A model generated the notes under the pieces. It was not told where the DNA came from, searched no databases, and saw only the letters and a program-made list of their open reading frames with translations. Of a DNA stretch of 15,999 nt, positions 6,137-14,546 are shown one piece after another. A program made the position numbers and the translations under genes. Source of the stretch: Muribaculaceae bacterium (GTDB lineage Bacteria > Bacteroidota > Bacteroidia > Bacteroidales > Muribaculaceae); NCBI GenBank assembly GCA_029051445.1, contig JAIDKP010000426.1:1-15999 (forward strand). The letters are read 5' to 3'. Every line of letters starts with the position of its first letter. Positions within the stretch are counted from its first letter, which is position 1.

Positions 6137-7621
6137 ATGGCAGGACTCAAGTCGCTTGCAAAAGACACGGCCGTATATGGAATGAGCTCGATTGTCGGGC
6201 GCTTTCTTAACTGGTGTCTTGTACCGATGTACACACATGTGTTTCCGACGGAAGAGTATGGTCTGGTAACGCTGGTCTATTCGATTGTCGCACTGTTGCT
6301 TGTGTGTCTCACCTACGGGATGGAGACCGGTTTTTTCAGATTTGCCAATCATGAACGTTGGAAAGACCCGATGCAGGTCTATACAACAGCACTGACCGCA
6401 CTCGGGTGTTCGTCTACGTTGTTTTGTGTTATTGTTCTGATATTCAGCGGTGTATTCGCCGGCTGGATGGGCTGCTCCGCTCATCCGTCCTATATTGGGA
6501 TGATGGGTATTGCTGTCGCGTTGGACGCATTTACCTCATTGCCATTTGCTTATCTGCGATATAAGCGTCGTGCAATGAGGTTTGCCACGCTTAAACTCAT
6601 TGGCATAGGATTGAATATAGGGCTTAATATATTCTTTATTCTTCTGCTTCCGCGTCTTGCTTCATTCAGTTTGTTTGGTTGGATGTGGTCGGAAGATTTC
6701 GGAGTAGGGTATATCTTTCTTGCAAACATGATATCGTCGGTTGTCACGCTTTTTCTGCTTGTGCCCGAACTCATGGAAAAATGGCGCTTCAACGGAAAAC
6801 TGCTTCGTGAAATGCTGGTGTATTCTTTTCCTCTTCTCGTACTCGGTCTTGCCGGTATAATGAACCAGTCGATCGACAAGATACTTTATCCTTTGCTTGT
6901 TGCCGATCATGATGTAGCGATGGAGGGGCTTGGCATCTATGGAGCCAACTATAAGATCGCCATAATAATGGTGATGTTTATTCAGGCTTTCAGATTTGCT
7001 TATGAGCCATATATATTCGCGCAACATAAGGCTAAGGACGGCAGACGAAGTAATGAGGCCTATGTGCAGGCGATGAAGTGGTATGTGATATTCGGGATGT
7101 TTATTTTTCTGGGTGTCATGGAGATGATCGATGTGGTTAAATGGTTTATCGCGCCGTCGTATTTCAGCGGTCTGCGCGTGGTGCCTGTGGTCATGATCGC
7201 CGAGTTTTTCTTCGGGGTGTTTTTTAATCTGTCGGTGTGGTATAAGATTACTGACCGTACGATTTACGGAACATGGTTCTCGTTGCTTGGACTTGTCGTG
7301 ACACTCGGTATGAACGTCGCGCTTGTTCCGGTGCTCGGATATATGGGTTGTGCGTTGGCGGCGCTGTGCTGCTATGGAGTGATGATGGCTGCATCCTGGA
7401 TCGTAGGACGACGGAAGTATCCAATAGATTATGATGTGCGTTCAGCGCTGTTTTATTTCGTTGCCGGAATTGGTCTTTGGGCTTTGGCGGCAATGACGGA
7501 GCATGCGGTTGAAATGCCTCAGGTTGTGAAATGGATTGTGCGACTGCTTGCCGTTGGAGGATATGTGGCAACGGTCGTGTTAAAAGAGAAACTGCCGATT
7601 ACAAAGGTTATAAGAAAATAA
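6137..7621 (+). CDS. Oligosaccharide flippase-like membrane protein (Wzx/PST family, MOP superfamily)
   Basis: A 494-residue integral membrane protein with about 14 hydrophobic segments (roughly 12-33, 41-63, 80-105, 119-140, 151-171, 190-209, 228-246, 266-285, 305-325, 340-363, 375-397, 400-423, 437-453 and 464-482). The start, LAKDTAVYGMSSIVGRFLNW, followed by PMYTHVFPTEEYGLVTLVY, is typical of Bacteroidetes polysaccharide biosynthesis/export proteins. By family it would flip lipid-linked sugars across the inner membrane; the substrate cannot be read from the sequence. No glycosyltransferases lie nearby, so it is not part of a capsule or O-antigen cluster here. It follows uvrC by 19 bases and precedes the GlmU-like gene by 6, so the three are probably co-transcribed. 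A lipid II flippase-type role is possible but unsupported. Confidence 0.85.
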   Translation: MAGLKSLAKDTAVYGMSSIVGRFLNWCLVPMYTHVFPTEEYGLVTLVYSIVALLLVCLTYGMETGFFRFANHERWKDPMQVYTTALTALGCSSTLFCVIVLIFSGVFAGWMGCSAHPSYIGMMGIAVALDAFTSLPFAYLRYKRRAMRFATLKLIGIGLNIGLNIFFILLLPRLASFSLFGWMWSEDFGVGYIFLANMISSVVTLFLLVPELMEKWRFNGKLLREMLVYSFPLLVLGLAGIMNQSIDKILYPLLVADHDVAMEGLGIYGANYKIAIIMVMFIQAFRFAYEPYIFAQHKAKDGRRSNEAYVQAMKWYVIFGMFIFLGVMEMIDVVKWFIAPSYFSGLRVVPVVMIAEFFFGVFFNLSVWYKITDRTIYGTWFSLLGLVVTLGMNVALVPVLGYMGCALAALCCYGVMMAASWIVGRRKYPIDYDVRSALFYFVAGIGLWALAAMTEHAVEMPQVVKWIVRLLAVGGYVATVVLKEKLPITKVIRK

Positions 7622-7627
7622 AAGGAT

Positions 7628-8827
7628 ATGAAACTGATATTTTTTGATTTGCATGACACGTGGCTTGACCTGCTTCCTGTCACGTTTACAAGATATGCGG
7701 CCCAGATACGTCTTGGCATCGACAGGATCTCTGACAAGTGGGCGGCGGCGATGCCGCAGTGTGCGATTGCCGGTTATGTCGGTGAGGAGTATCTTTCCGG
7801 ATTAAGCGGTGAGCCGGATGTTGACGAAAATGAGGAGGTGCTGTATGTTGCCGGAAATGTGCTTCCTGATCTTCCGCTTGTGTCCTTCATATCTCAAGGG
7901 CTCTGGCAGGGAAAGTGGGCGATGAAGTCGGGAGAGCGGCTTGTGGCGTTAAAAGGAACCAAAGCCGACTGGAACGAACGCGATAGTCTGCCGGTGTTTG
8001 AAATTCCGGATGCCATTCCTGTCAGGGCGATTGACCGCCCATGCGATATTTTTATGAATAACGGAGAGTATATCAAAAAGGACTTCGCGCGTCTTACTGC
8101 CGGCAAAGTCTTTGTCTCTCCCAATAGAACGAATATTGTAATAGGTGATCCGTCGTATATCTATATCGCCCCCGGAGCCGAAGTTAACGGGGCGATTCTC
8201 AATTCCACTCATGGCCCGATATGGATCGGATCGGGAGCGCAGATAATGGAGGGGGCGTGTCTCCGCGGTCCTATCGCGGTCGGTGACAACTCCTCGGTAA
8301 ACATGGGTGCGCGGATCTATCCTGATACCACTCTCGGGCCGTGGTGCAAGGTCGGAGGCGAACTCAATAATGTGGTAATGCAGGGATATAGCAATAAGGC
8401 CCACGACGGGTTTCTTGGCAATGCCGTGATAGGAGAGTGGTGCAATCTGGGTGCCGGATGCACAGCTTCAAATCTTAAGAATGACTATACTCCTGTGAAA
8501 TTGTGGAACTATCGGACCCGTCGGTTTGAAAAGACAGGGCTGCAGTTCTGCGGACTTATCATGGGCGATCACTCAAAGGCGGGTATCAACACGATGTTCA
8601 ATACCGGCACGGTCGTAGGAGTGGGATGTAATATACATGGCACCGGTTTTCCCCGCAATTTCATTCCGTCGTTCAGCGAGGGAGGAGCATCGGGATTCAC
8701 CGACGTGCAGCTTACGAAATTTTTTGATACAGTCTCAAGAGTTATGTCGCGCCGCGGATGCGAGCTGAGCGAAGGGGAGCGCAGTCTATATGAGTCAATC
8801 TTTGATTTTGCAGATACCTTTAAATGA
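7628..8827 (+). CDS. GlmU-family protein of the Bacteroidetes type (putative sugar-phosphate nucleotidyl-/acetyltransferase)
   Basis: A 399-residue homologue of GlmU with a divergent N-terminal half and a left-handed beta-helix C-terminal half. The N-terminus, IFFDLHDTWLDLLPVTFTRY, matches the Bacteroidetes-specific GlmU-like family rather than the classical GxGTRM pyrophosphorylase loop. Residues about 175-345 are hexapeptide repeats (IWIGSGAQIMEGACLRGP, IAVGDNSSVNMGARI, AVIGEWCNLGAG). NKAHDGFLGNAVIG places His259 where E. coli GlmU has its catalytic His363, and NLGAGCTASNLKNDY follows as in acetyltransferase domains. It is probably a cytoplasmic enzyme of UDP-GlcNAc or related sugar-nucleotide synthesis; substrate and both activities are inferred. 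Its stop overlaps the next gene's start (ATGA), pointing to translational coupling with the SPOR lipoprotein. Confidence 0.85.
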   Translation: MKLIFFDLHDTWLDLLPVTFTRYAAQIRLGIDRISDKWAAAMPQCAIAGYVGEEYLSGLSGEPDVDENEEVLYVAGNVLPDLPLVSFISQGLWQGKWAMKSGERLVALKGTKADWNERDSLPVFEIPDAIPVRAIDRPCDIFMNNGEYIKKDFARLTAGKVFVSPNRTNIVIGDPSYIYIAPGAEVNGAILNSTHGPIWIGSGAQIMEGACLRGPIAVGDNSSVNMGARIYPDTTLGPWCKVGGELNNVVMQGYSNKAHDGFLGNAVIGEWCNLGAGCTASNLKNDYTPVKLWNYRTRRFEKTGLQFCGLIMGDHSKAGINTMFNTGTVVGVGCNIHGTGFPRNFIPSFSEGGASGFTDVQLTKFFDTVSRVMSRRGCELSEGERSLYESIFDFADTFK

Positions 8828-9324
8828 TGATTAGGATATTATATGCCGCAGGCGTGGCCGTGGTGATGCTGCTCTCGGGCTGTAAGACTACTGAGGCCAA
8901 TTACAAGGCCGCCTATGAGACAGCCCGTGAGAAAAACGCTTCGACGATTGGAACTGAGGTGGATTCGGCTATTGCCGGTGAGGATTCTCCCAAGGGGCAG
9001 ACTTTCGGGGATGTGGTTCTTCCGACTATCGGCCGGCGCCTCTATGCTGTGAAAGCCGATGGTGCCGACTCTGTGAATCCTAAGCTCTACAATGTGGCTG
9101 TTGCCAGATTCCGACAGCTGTTCAACGCCCGCTCTCTGTGTGCGCGATTACGCGAGGGAGGGTTTGAAGGTGCTTTTCTGGCAATGGACAAAGACCGGGA
9201 TTATTATGTGCTTACCGGAACCACATCTGAGGCGCAGGAGGCATCGGTTTTGTTGTCGGAGACTATGGCAAGCGATGTCTTCAAGTCAAAAACGCCGTTT
9301 CCGTGTGTTATTGTCTCACGATAG
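8824..9324 (+). CDS. SPOR-domain lipoprotein
   Basis: A 166-residue predicted lipoprotein. The signal peptide has a short basic start (MMIR), a hydrophobic core (ILYAAGVAVVML) and lipobox LSGC with Cys20. After a linker, residues about 85-163 resemble a SPOR domain: LYNVAVARFRQLFNARSLCA, then LREGGFEGAFLAMDKDRDYY and VLTGTTSEAQEAS, the alternating strand-helix pattern that binds denuded peptidoglycan glycans at septa. It starts within the stop of the GlmU-like gene; the second Met (8827) is an equivalent start. Last gene of the unit: the next promoter lies at its 3' end and no clear terminator is visible. A role in cell-wall or division-site association follows from the domain; the exact partner is unknown. 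Confidence 0.82.
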   Translation: MMIRILYAAGVAVVMLLSGCKTTEANYKAAYETAREKNASTIGTEVDSAIAGEDSPKGQTFGDVVLPTIGRRLYAVKADGADSVNPKLYNVAVARFRQLFNARSLCARLREGGFEGAFLAMDKDRDYYVLTGTTSEAQEASVLLSETMASDVFKSKTPFPCVIVSR

Positions 9325-9344
9325 TGAAAAAACTCCTATCTTTG
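9311..9344 (+). promoter_or_regulatory. Bacteroidetes-type promoter for the YitT-metG unit
   Basis: TTG at 9311-9313 and TATCTTTG at 9337-9344 are separated by 23 bases. The -7 box is an exact TAnnTTTG match and ends 31 bases before the YitT start. The -33 element lies within the last codons of the SPOR lipoprotein gene. It would start a new transcript for YitT-metG-ansA-pdxA. Confidence 0.62.
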
Positions 9345-9375
9345 CATCGTAAATAAGAAAATCGGAATACCGGTC

Positions 9376-10341
9376 ATGCATATATCCCCCAATAAGATCT
9401 GGCTTTCTGCCAAAGATTACTTTATTATCACATTCGGCATCTTTCTGTATGCTTTCGGTTTCTCTGCCTTCATCAACCCGGAGAAGGTGATAATGGGCGG
9501 AATGGCCGGTGTAGGTCAGATCGTGTATTACACGACACTCAAGTTGTTTGGCTATGGTGTGCCTATTGCAGTGGCTATGTATACCGGCAATCTGATCCTG
9601 CTGGCGATCGCCTATAAGACAGTGGGCCGCACGTTTGTCGTGCGCACGATATTCGGAGCGACTGTGATCTCGACATTTATCGGTATTCTGGCTCCGATGT
9701 TCCCGGAGCCTCTGATCGCCAACCAGAAGTTTATGAATGTCATAATCGGCAGTATCCTTTGTGGAGTCGGCATCGGCATGGCTTTCACCCACAACGGCAG
9801 TACCGGCGGCACTGATATTGTCGCGGCCATAGTGTCTAAGAAGACCAATGTCTCGGTGGGGCGCACGATGCAGTACACCGACTTCTGTATAATCAGTTCA
9901 TCTTTTCTTATTTCCGGAGTGCTCGAGAATGTGGTGCTGGGCTTTATAAATCTGTTTATCAGCTCGTTTGTTGCCGATCAACTCATCAACACAAACCGGC
10001 AGGCTGTCCAGTTCACTATTTTTTCCCAAAAATGGGACGAGATCGCGACCATAATAAACAACAATGCGCACAGAGGCTGCACGATCATAGACGGAGTAGG
10101 ATGGTACACAAGAAAGCCGATGAAAATCCTTCTGGTTATGTGCCGTAAGATAGAGTCGGTGACAATATTCCGTATAGTCAAGAGTATTGATCCTGACGCG
10201 TTCATCACGCAGGCAAATGTAAACGGTGTATATGGTCGTGGATTTGACCAGATAAAACAAAGAGTAAAACCTATAAAAAAGTCGGCAGACACAGATACAC
10301 GCATCTCTGGTTCGGCTGACAATGCCAATAAAGAGTCATGA
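9376..10341 (+). CDS. YitT-family membrane protein (DUF161/DUF2179)
   Basis: A 321-residue protein with a membrane part at residues about 12-205 and a soluble C-terminal DUF2179-like domain at about 220-285. The first segment, [19 protein letters not shown], is followed by [16 protein letters not shown], and the family signature [19 protein letters not shown] lies between helices. The C-terminal domain contains [16 protein letters not shown] and ends in a Lys/Ser-rich tail that is probably disordered. Proteins of this family are common in bacteria but their transport substrate is unknown; I infer none. It is the first gene after its own promoter, and its TGA overlaps the metG ATG by four bases (ATGA), so its translation is likely coupled to methionyl-tRNA synthetase. 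Confidence 0.9.
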   Translation: MHISPNKIWLSAKDYFIITFGIFLYAFGFSAFINPEKVIMGGMAGVGQIVYYTTLKLFGYGVPIAVAMYTGNLILLAIAYKTVGRTFVVRTIFGATVISTFIGILAPMFPEPLIANQKFMNVIIGSILCGVGIGMAFTHNGSTGGTDIVAAIVSKKTNVSVGRTMQYTDFCIISSSFLISGVLENVVLGFINLFISSFVADQLINTNRQAVQFTIFSQKWDEIATIINNNAHRGCTIIDGVGWYTRKPMKILLVMCRKIESVTIFRIVKSIDPDAFITQANVNGVYGRGFDQIKQRVKPIKKSADTDTRISGSADNANKES

Positions 10342-12383
10342 GCAAGGAGTTTAAACGCACACTGGTGACCACGGCGCTTCCCTATGCCAACGGTCCCGTT
10401 CATATAGGCCATCTTGCTGGAGTGTATGTTCCGGCTGATATCTATACCCGTTTTCTGCGTCTTCGCGGCGAAGATGTCGTGATGATAGGCGGAAGCGACG
10501 AACATGGCGTACCCATAACGATAAAGGCCCGCAAAGAGGGAGTGACACCTCAGGATATCGTGGACCGCTATCATGGTATCATTAAAGATTCCATGGCCGG
10601 ACTCGGCATATCGTTTGATATCTATTCGCGCACTACGTCAAAGATGCATTCGGCTACGGCAAGCGAATTTTTCCGACGTCTCTACGACAAGGGTGAATTT
10701 GTTGAAAAGACATCGATGCAGCTATATGATGAGGAAGCAGGTCAGTTTCTTGCCGACCGCTATGTCACAGGCGAGTGCCCCCATTGCCATGCTGATGGAG
10801 CCTATGGCGACCAGTGCGAGAAGTGCGGAACCTCGCTCAACGCGACCGATCTTATCAACCCGCACAGTGCTATCACAGGCAATGTGCCTGTGATGCGCGA
10901 GACCCGACACTGGTATCTTCCTCTCGACCGCTGGCAGAACTTTCTGGAGAAATGGATTCTTGAAGATCACAAAGAATGGAAGAGTAATGTATATGGGCAG
11001 TGTAAGTCGTGGCTTGACCTCGGTCTTCAGCCCCGTGCGGTGAGCCGTGACCTCGACTGGGGTGTGCCGGTGCCTGTGGAAGGTGCTGACGGCAAGGTGC
11101 TCTATGTATGGTTTGATGCTCCGATAGGATATATCTCAAATACCAAGGAGTTTCTTCCCGACAGTTGGGAAAAGTATTGGAAAGATCCTGAGACACGCGT
11201 GATCAATTTCATCGGCAAGGACAACATCGTGTTTCATTGCATCGTGTTTCCTGCGATGCTCAAAGCCTATGGCGACAATTTTCAGCTTCCCGACAATGTC
11301 CCTGCCAACGAGTTCCTGAATCTCGAGGGGGACAAGATCTCGACATCGCGCAACTGGGCTGTGTGGCTTCACGAGTATCTTGTGGATTTTCCCGGAAAAC
11401 AGGACACTTTGCGCTATGTGCTCACGGCAAATGCGCCTGAGACAAAAGACAATGACTTCACATGGCGTGATTTCCAGGCCCGCAACAACTCGGAGCTTGT
11501 GGCGATACTCGGCAACTTCGTGAACCGCGCGATGGTGCTGACTCATAAATATTTTGAGGGTAAAGTCCCGGTAGCCGACGGTATTGCGGAAACCGACAGC
11601 AACGCACTTGCCGAGGTTGCGGCTGCCGGCCGGGCTCTCACGACGGCCCTTGAAGGTTTCCATTTCCGCGAGGCGCTTAAAGAGGCGATGAATATGGCCC
11701 GCACAGGCAACCGCTATCTGCAGGAGACCGAGCCGTGGAAGATTGCCAAGAGTGGCGACATGGAGCGTGTGGGTGTGATACTCAACACCGCTTTGCAGAT
11801 CTGCGCGTCGATTGCTGTCGCATTTGAGCCTTTCCTGCCGTTTATGAGCGGGAAGCTGTGCAAGATGCTCGGCATGGGCGATCTCTGCTGGGATATGGTT
11901 GGAAAGACCGACAATGTGGCCGCCGGAACACAGCTTGGCGAGCCGGAGCTCCTTTTCGAGAAAATCGAGGATGAGGCTATCCAGGCGCAGATCGACAAGC
12001 TTAACGCCGCTAAGGAGGCTAACAAGATAAATTCATGGAAAGCGGCTCCGCAGGCTCCCGATGTTGATTTCGACACATTCATGAAGGCCGACCTCAGAGT
12101 CGGTACCGTGCTTGAGTGCGAGCGTGTGCCCAAGGCCGACAAGCTATTGCGTTTCCTTATCGACGACGGTCTGGAGAAACGCACGATCGTGTCGGGTATC
12201 GCGGCGCATTATGCTCCGGAGACACTCGTCGGGAAGCAGGTGGTGTTTATTGCCAATCTTCCTCCGCGCAAGCTGCGCGGCATCGTCAGCCAGGGCATGA
12301 TTCTCTCGGCCGAGAATGCCGACGGCAGTCTGACATTACTTACTCCGATGGCTCAGGCCACTCCCGGAGCACAGGTGAAATAA
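10338..12383 (+). CDS. metG: Methionyl-tRNA synthetase
   Basis: Class I aminoacyl-tRNA synthetase that charges tRNA-Met and initiator tRNA. It has 681 residues, the long form with a C-terminal tRNA-binding domain. HIGH is at 22-25 in [11 protein letters not shown]. The zinc-binding knuckle is Cys147, Cys150, Cys160 and Cys163 ([18 protein letters not shown]). The KMSKS loop reads KISTS (333-337) in [15 protein letters not shown], a normal variant in this phylum. The anticodon-binding helical domain follows, and residues about 575-681 form the EMAPII/Trbp111-like OB fold ([20 protein letters not shown], then [15 protein letters not shown]), which also supports dimerisation. It overlaps the YitT gene by four bases and is followed by ansA after 13 bases. 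Confidence 0.98.
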   Translation: MSKEFKRTLVTTALPYANGPVHIGHLAGVYVPADIYTRFLRLRGEDVVMIGGSDEHGVPITIKARKEGVTPQDIVDRYHGIIKDSMAGLGISFDIYSRTTSKMHSATASEFFRRLYDKGEFVEKTSMQLYDEEAGQFLADRYVTGECPHCHADGAYGDQCEKCGTSLNATDLINPHSAITGNVPVMRETRHWYLPLDRWQNFLEKWILEDHKEWKSNVYGQCKSWLDLGLQPRAVSRDLDWGVPVPVEGADGKVLYVWFDAPIGYISNTKEFLPDSWEKYWKDPETRVINFIGKDNIVFHCIVFPAMLKAYGDNFQLPDNVPANEFLNLEGDKISTSRNWAVWLHEYLVDFPGKQDTLRYVLTANAPETKDNDFTWRDFQARNNSELVAILGNFVNRAMVLTHKYFEGKVPVADGIAETDSNALAEVAAAGRALTTALEGFHFREALKEAMNMARTGNRYLQETEPWKIAKSGDMERVGVILNTALQICASIAVAFEPFLPFMSGKLCKMLGMGDLCWDMVGKTDNVAAGTQLGEPELLFEKIEDEAIQAQIDKLNAAKEANKINSWKAAPQAPDVDFDTFMKADLRVGTVLECERVPKADKLLRFLIDDGLEKRTIVSGIAAHYAPETLVGKQVVFIANLPPRKLRGIVSQGMILSAENADGSLTLLTPMAQATPGAQVK

Positions 12384-12396
12384 GCGGCTATTCGTC

Positions 12397-13431
12397 ATGC
12401 ATCAGCGCCCCCGCATACTCATCATATACACCGGCGGAACGATCGGAATGATCGAGGATTCCGAGACTCATGCGCTCCGTCCGTTCAATTTCGATCACCT
12501 TATCGACAATGTGCCGAAGGTGAAATTTCTCGGTTACGATATCGATCACGTGCAGTTTGCGCCGCCGATCGACTCATCGGATATGGATCCTTCCAAATGG
12601 GCGGAAATCAGCCGTATAATTGAGCGGAACTACAGCTCCTACGATGGGTTTGTCGTGCTTCACGGCACAGATACAATGGCTTATACGGCATCGGCTCTGT
12701 CGTTTATGCTCGACAATCTCAACAAGCCGGTGATCATAACCGGATCCCAGCTGCCTATAGGCGAGGTACGCACCGACGGTGAGGAAAATCTTATCACAGC
12801 CTTGCAGATCGCCGCGGCCACGAGACGCGACGGCGGCCCGATGGTGACCGAAGTCGCCATATTGTTTGAGGACTACCTTTGGCGTGGCAACCGTGCGACC
12901 AAGATGAGTGCCGACAATTTCAATGCATTCCGCAGCAATAATTATCCGGAGCTGGCACGCATAGGCCTCGGGATTCTCTTCAATGAAGAGGCTTTGTGGC
13001 GCACTCCTTCGCGGCGTCCGCTCAATGTGCGCACCGACATGGACACCGCTGTCACTATCGTGAATGTCTATCCCGGCATAACCGAGGAGGCACTTCGGCA
13101 TCAGTTGTCGGTGCCCGGTGTAAAGGGGCTTGTGCTTAAAACCTATGGAGCGGGCAATGCACCTACAGCCCCATGGTTTGAAAAAGCCATCGCCGATACT
13201 ACGGCGCGCGGAGTCGTGGTGCTGAATGTCACGCAATGTGTCAACGGGTCTATACATGAAGGGCGATATAGCGCCGGTGACCGTCTGTGGCGTGCGGGAG
13301 TAATTTCCGGGCAGGACATAACCACTGAAGCCGCGATAACAAAACTTATGTTTCTGTTTGGTCTCGGTCTTGATGCTGATGAAGTTAAACACTATCTTGC
13401 CGACTCTCTGTGCGGAGAGATGACGGTTTGA
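12397..13431 (+). CDS. ansA: Type I (cytoplasmic) L-asparaginase
   Basis: Hydrolyses L-asparagine to aspartate and ammonia. It has 344 residues with no signal peptide, fitting the cytoplasmic type I class. The nucleophile motif is IIYTGGTIGM with Thr15; the second catalytic block is VLHGTDTMAYTAS with Thr91 and Asp92; Lys169 lies in LWRGNRATKMSADNFNAFRS, completing the usual Thr-Thr-Asp-Lys set. The C-terminal part contains LKTYGAGNAP and NVTQCVNGSIHEGRYSAG, typical of the family. It follows metG by 13 bases and precedes pdxA by 26, and is probably transcribed with both. Some family members also act on glutamine; this cannot be judged here. The link to metG looks positional rather than biochemical. 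Confidence 0.94.
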   Translation: MHQRPRILIIYTGGTIGMIEDSETHALRPFNFDHLIDNVPKVKFLGYDIDHVQFAPPIDSSDMDPSKWAEISRIIERNYSSYDGFVVLHGTDTMAYTASALSFMLDNLNKPVIITGSQLPIGEVRTDGEENLITALQIAAATRRDGGPMVTEVAILFEDYLWRGNRATKMSADNFNAFRSNNYPELARIGLGILFNEEALWRTPSRRPLNVRTDMDTAVTIVNVYPGITEEALRHQLSVPGVKGLVLKTYGAGNAPTAPWFEKAIADTTARGVVVLNVTQCVNGSIHEGRYSAGDRLWRAGVISGQDITTEAAITKLMFLFGLGLDADEVKHYLADSLCGEMTV

Positions 13432-13457
13432 GTCAAACCATTGATAATGCATAAAAT

Positions 13458-14540
13458 ATGAGAATAGGAATTACACACGGCGATTTCAATGGTGTAGGCT
13501 ATGAGGTAATACTCAAAGCGCTGTCGGACGACCGTATGCTTGAGCTTTTTACTCCGGTGGTATATGGTATTCCGGCTCTTGCCGACTGGTATGCCGGCAA
13601 GCTTGAGTCTGAGCCATTGTCGTGGCATACTGTATCTTCGGCAGGATCGGTTAAAAACGGAACATACAATTTTGTTGACATATATCCGGACGGATCTGTG
13701 CCAGAGGTACATGCGGGCGAGAGCACTCCAGAGGCCGGAAAGGCATCTCTCATGGCTTTGGAGATGGCTGTAGAGGATCTGAAAACCGGCATTGTGGACG
13801 CGCTTGTGACAGCTCCGATAAACAAGAACAATATTCAGGGAGAGGATTTTAAATTTCCCGGTCACACGGAGTATCTTGAAGACCGTCTTGGCGAGGGAGA
13901 TATGAAAAAGGCGCTTATGATACTCTGTGCCGGAGGATTGCGTGTGGCTCTCGCCACGGCGCATGTGCCTCTGTCGGAAGTGTCACAGGCAATAACAAAG
14001 GAACTGATAATTGAGAAGCTGGAGATCTTCAACCGGTCGCTCCGAAGAGATTTCGGCGTGAATAATCCGCGTATTGCAGTTCTTTCGGTCAATCCCCATG
14101 CCGGAGACCACGGTGTGATCGGAACCGAGGATGACGGAGTGGTGGCACCTGCTGTCGACGATGCGCGCCAGGCCGGTATCCAGGCTTTCGGTCCATATCC
14201 ATCCGACGGCTTTTTCGGTGCCGGGCACTACAGGAAGTTTGACGGTGTTCTGGCCATGTATCATGACCAGGGGCTCATTCCGTTCAAGACGCTGTCGATG
14301 GATGAGGGCGTGAATTTCACGGCGGGTCTGCCCTATGTGCGCACCTCGCCGGATCATGGTACCGGATATGATATCGCCGGACATGGAGAGGCTTCTGAAG
14401 AGAGTCTGCGTGCTGCGATTTATACGGCTATTGATATTGTGCGGAACCGCGAACGTTATGATGAGGCTTGCAAGAATCCTCTCGAACGTTCAATGCCTGA
14501 GCGCGGCCACCGTCAGCGTGACCGTCAGCAGCAGGACTGA
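13458..14540 (+). CDS. pdxA: 4-hydroxythreonine-4-phosphate dehydrogenase PdxA
   Basis: NAD-dependent, divalent-metal-dependent enzyme of the DXP-dependent pyridoxal 5'-phosphate pathway; its product is condensed with deoxyxylulose phosphate by PdxJ. It has 360 residues, a normal length. It begins MRIGITHGDFNGVGYEVILK; the metal-binding histidines are His136 in FPGHTEYL, His214 in VNPHAGDHG and His269 in MYHDQGLIPFK. TAPINKNN (118-125) and FTAGLPYVRTSPDHGTGYD are further signatures. The last 15 or so residues (ERGHRQRDRQQQD end) are a polar tail beyond the catalytic fold. It is the last gene of the plus-strand unit and ends two bases from the tilS stop on the other strand. No pdxJ is present in the window. 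Confidence 0.96.
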   Translation: MRIGITHGDFNGVGYEVILKALSDDRMLELFTPVVYGIPALADWYAGKLESEPLSWHTVSSAGSVKNGTYNFVDIYPDGSVPEVHAGESTPEAGKASLMALEMAVEDLKTGIVDALVTAPINKNNIQGEDFKFPGHTEYLEDRLGEGDMKKALMILCAGGLRVALATAHVPLSEVSQAITKELIIEKLEIFNRSLRRDFGVNNPRIAVLSVNPHAGDHGVIGTEDDGVVAPAVDDARQAGIQAFGPYPSDGFFGAGHYRKFDGVLAMYHDQGLIPFKTLSMDEGVNFTAGLPYVRTSPDHGTGYDIAGHGEASEESLRAAIYTAIDIVRNRERYDEACKNPLERSMPERGHRQRDRQQQD

Positions 14541-14546
14541 CGTCAG
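14537..14546. repeat. 10-bp palindrome containing both pdxA and tilS stop codons
   Basis: CTGACGTCAG is a perfect palindrome. It contains the TGA of pdxA (14538-14540) and, on the other strand, the TGA of tilS (14545-14543). No U tract follows on either side, so it is too short and unsupported to be called a terminator; the two transcripts probably overlap. Confidence 0.5.

Noticed and set aside
4825..6234. Long minus-strand frames opposite uvrC (229 and 223 codons)
   Set aside because: They lie antisense to a fully conserved uvrC, show His/Arg/Leu-rich composition typical of shadow frames, and have no promoter.
10338..12383. KISTS in place of KMSKS in MetG as a defect
   Set aside because: All other catalytic and zinc motifs are intact and this variant of the loop is ordinary in Bacteroidetes methionyl-tRNA synthetases.
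12547..12552. Second CACGTG core as a further parS site
   Set aside because: Flanking bases (ATCGAT before, CAGTTT after) do not match the parS arms; the same holds for CACGTG at 7657-7662.
12574..13452. 292-codon minus-strand frame opposite ansA
   Set aside because: It is antisense to a complete asparaginase gene, with Arg/His-rich, motif-free translation.
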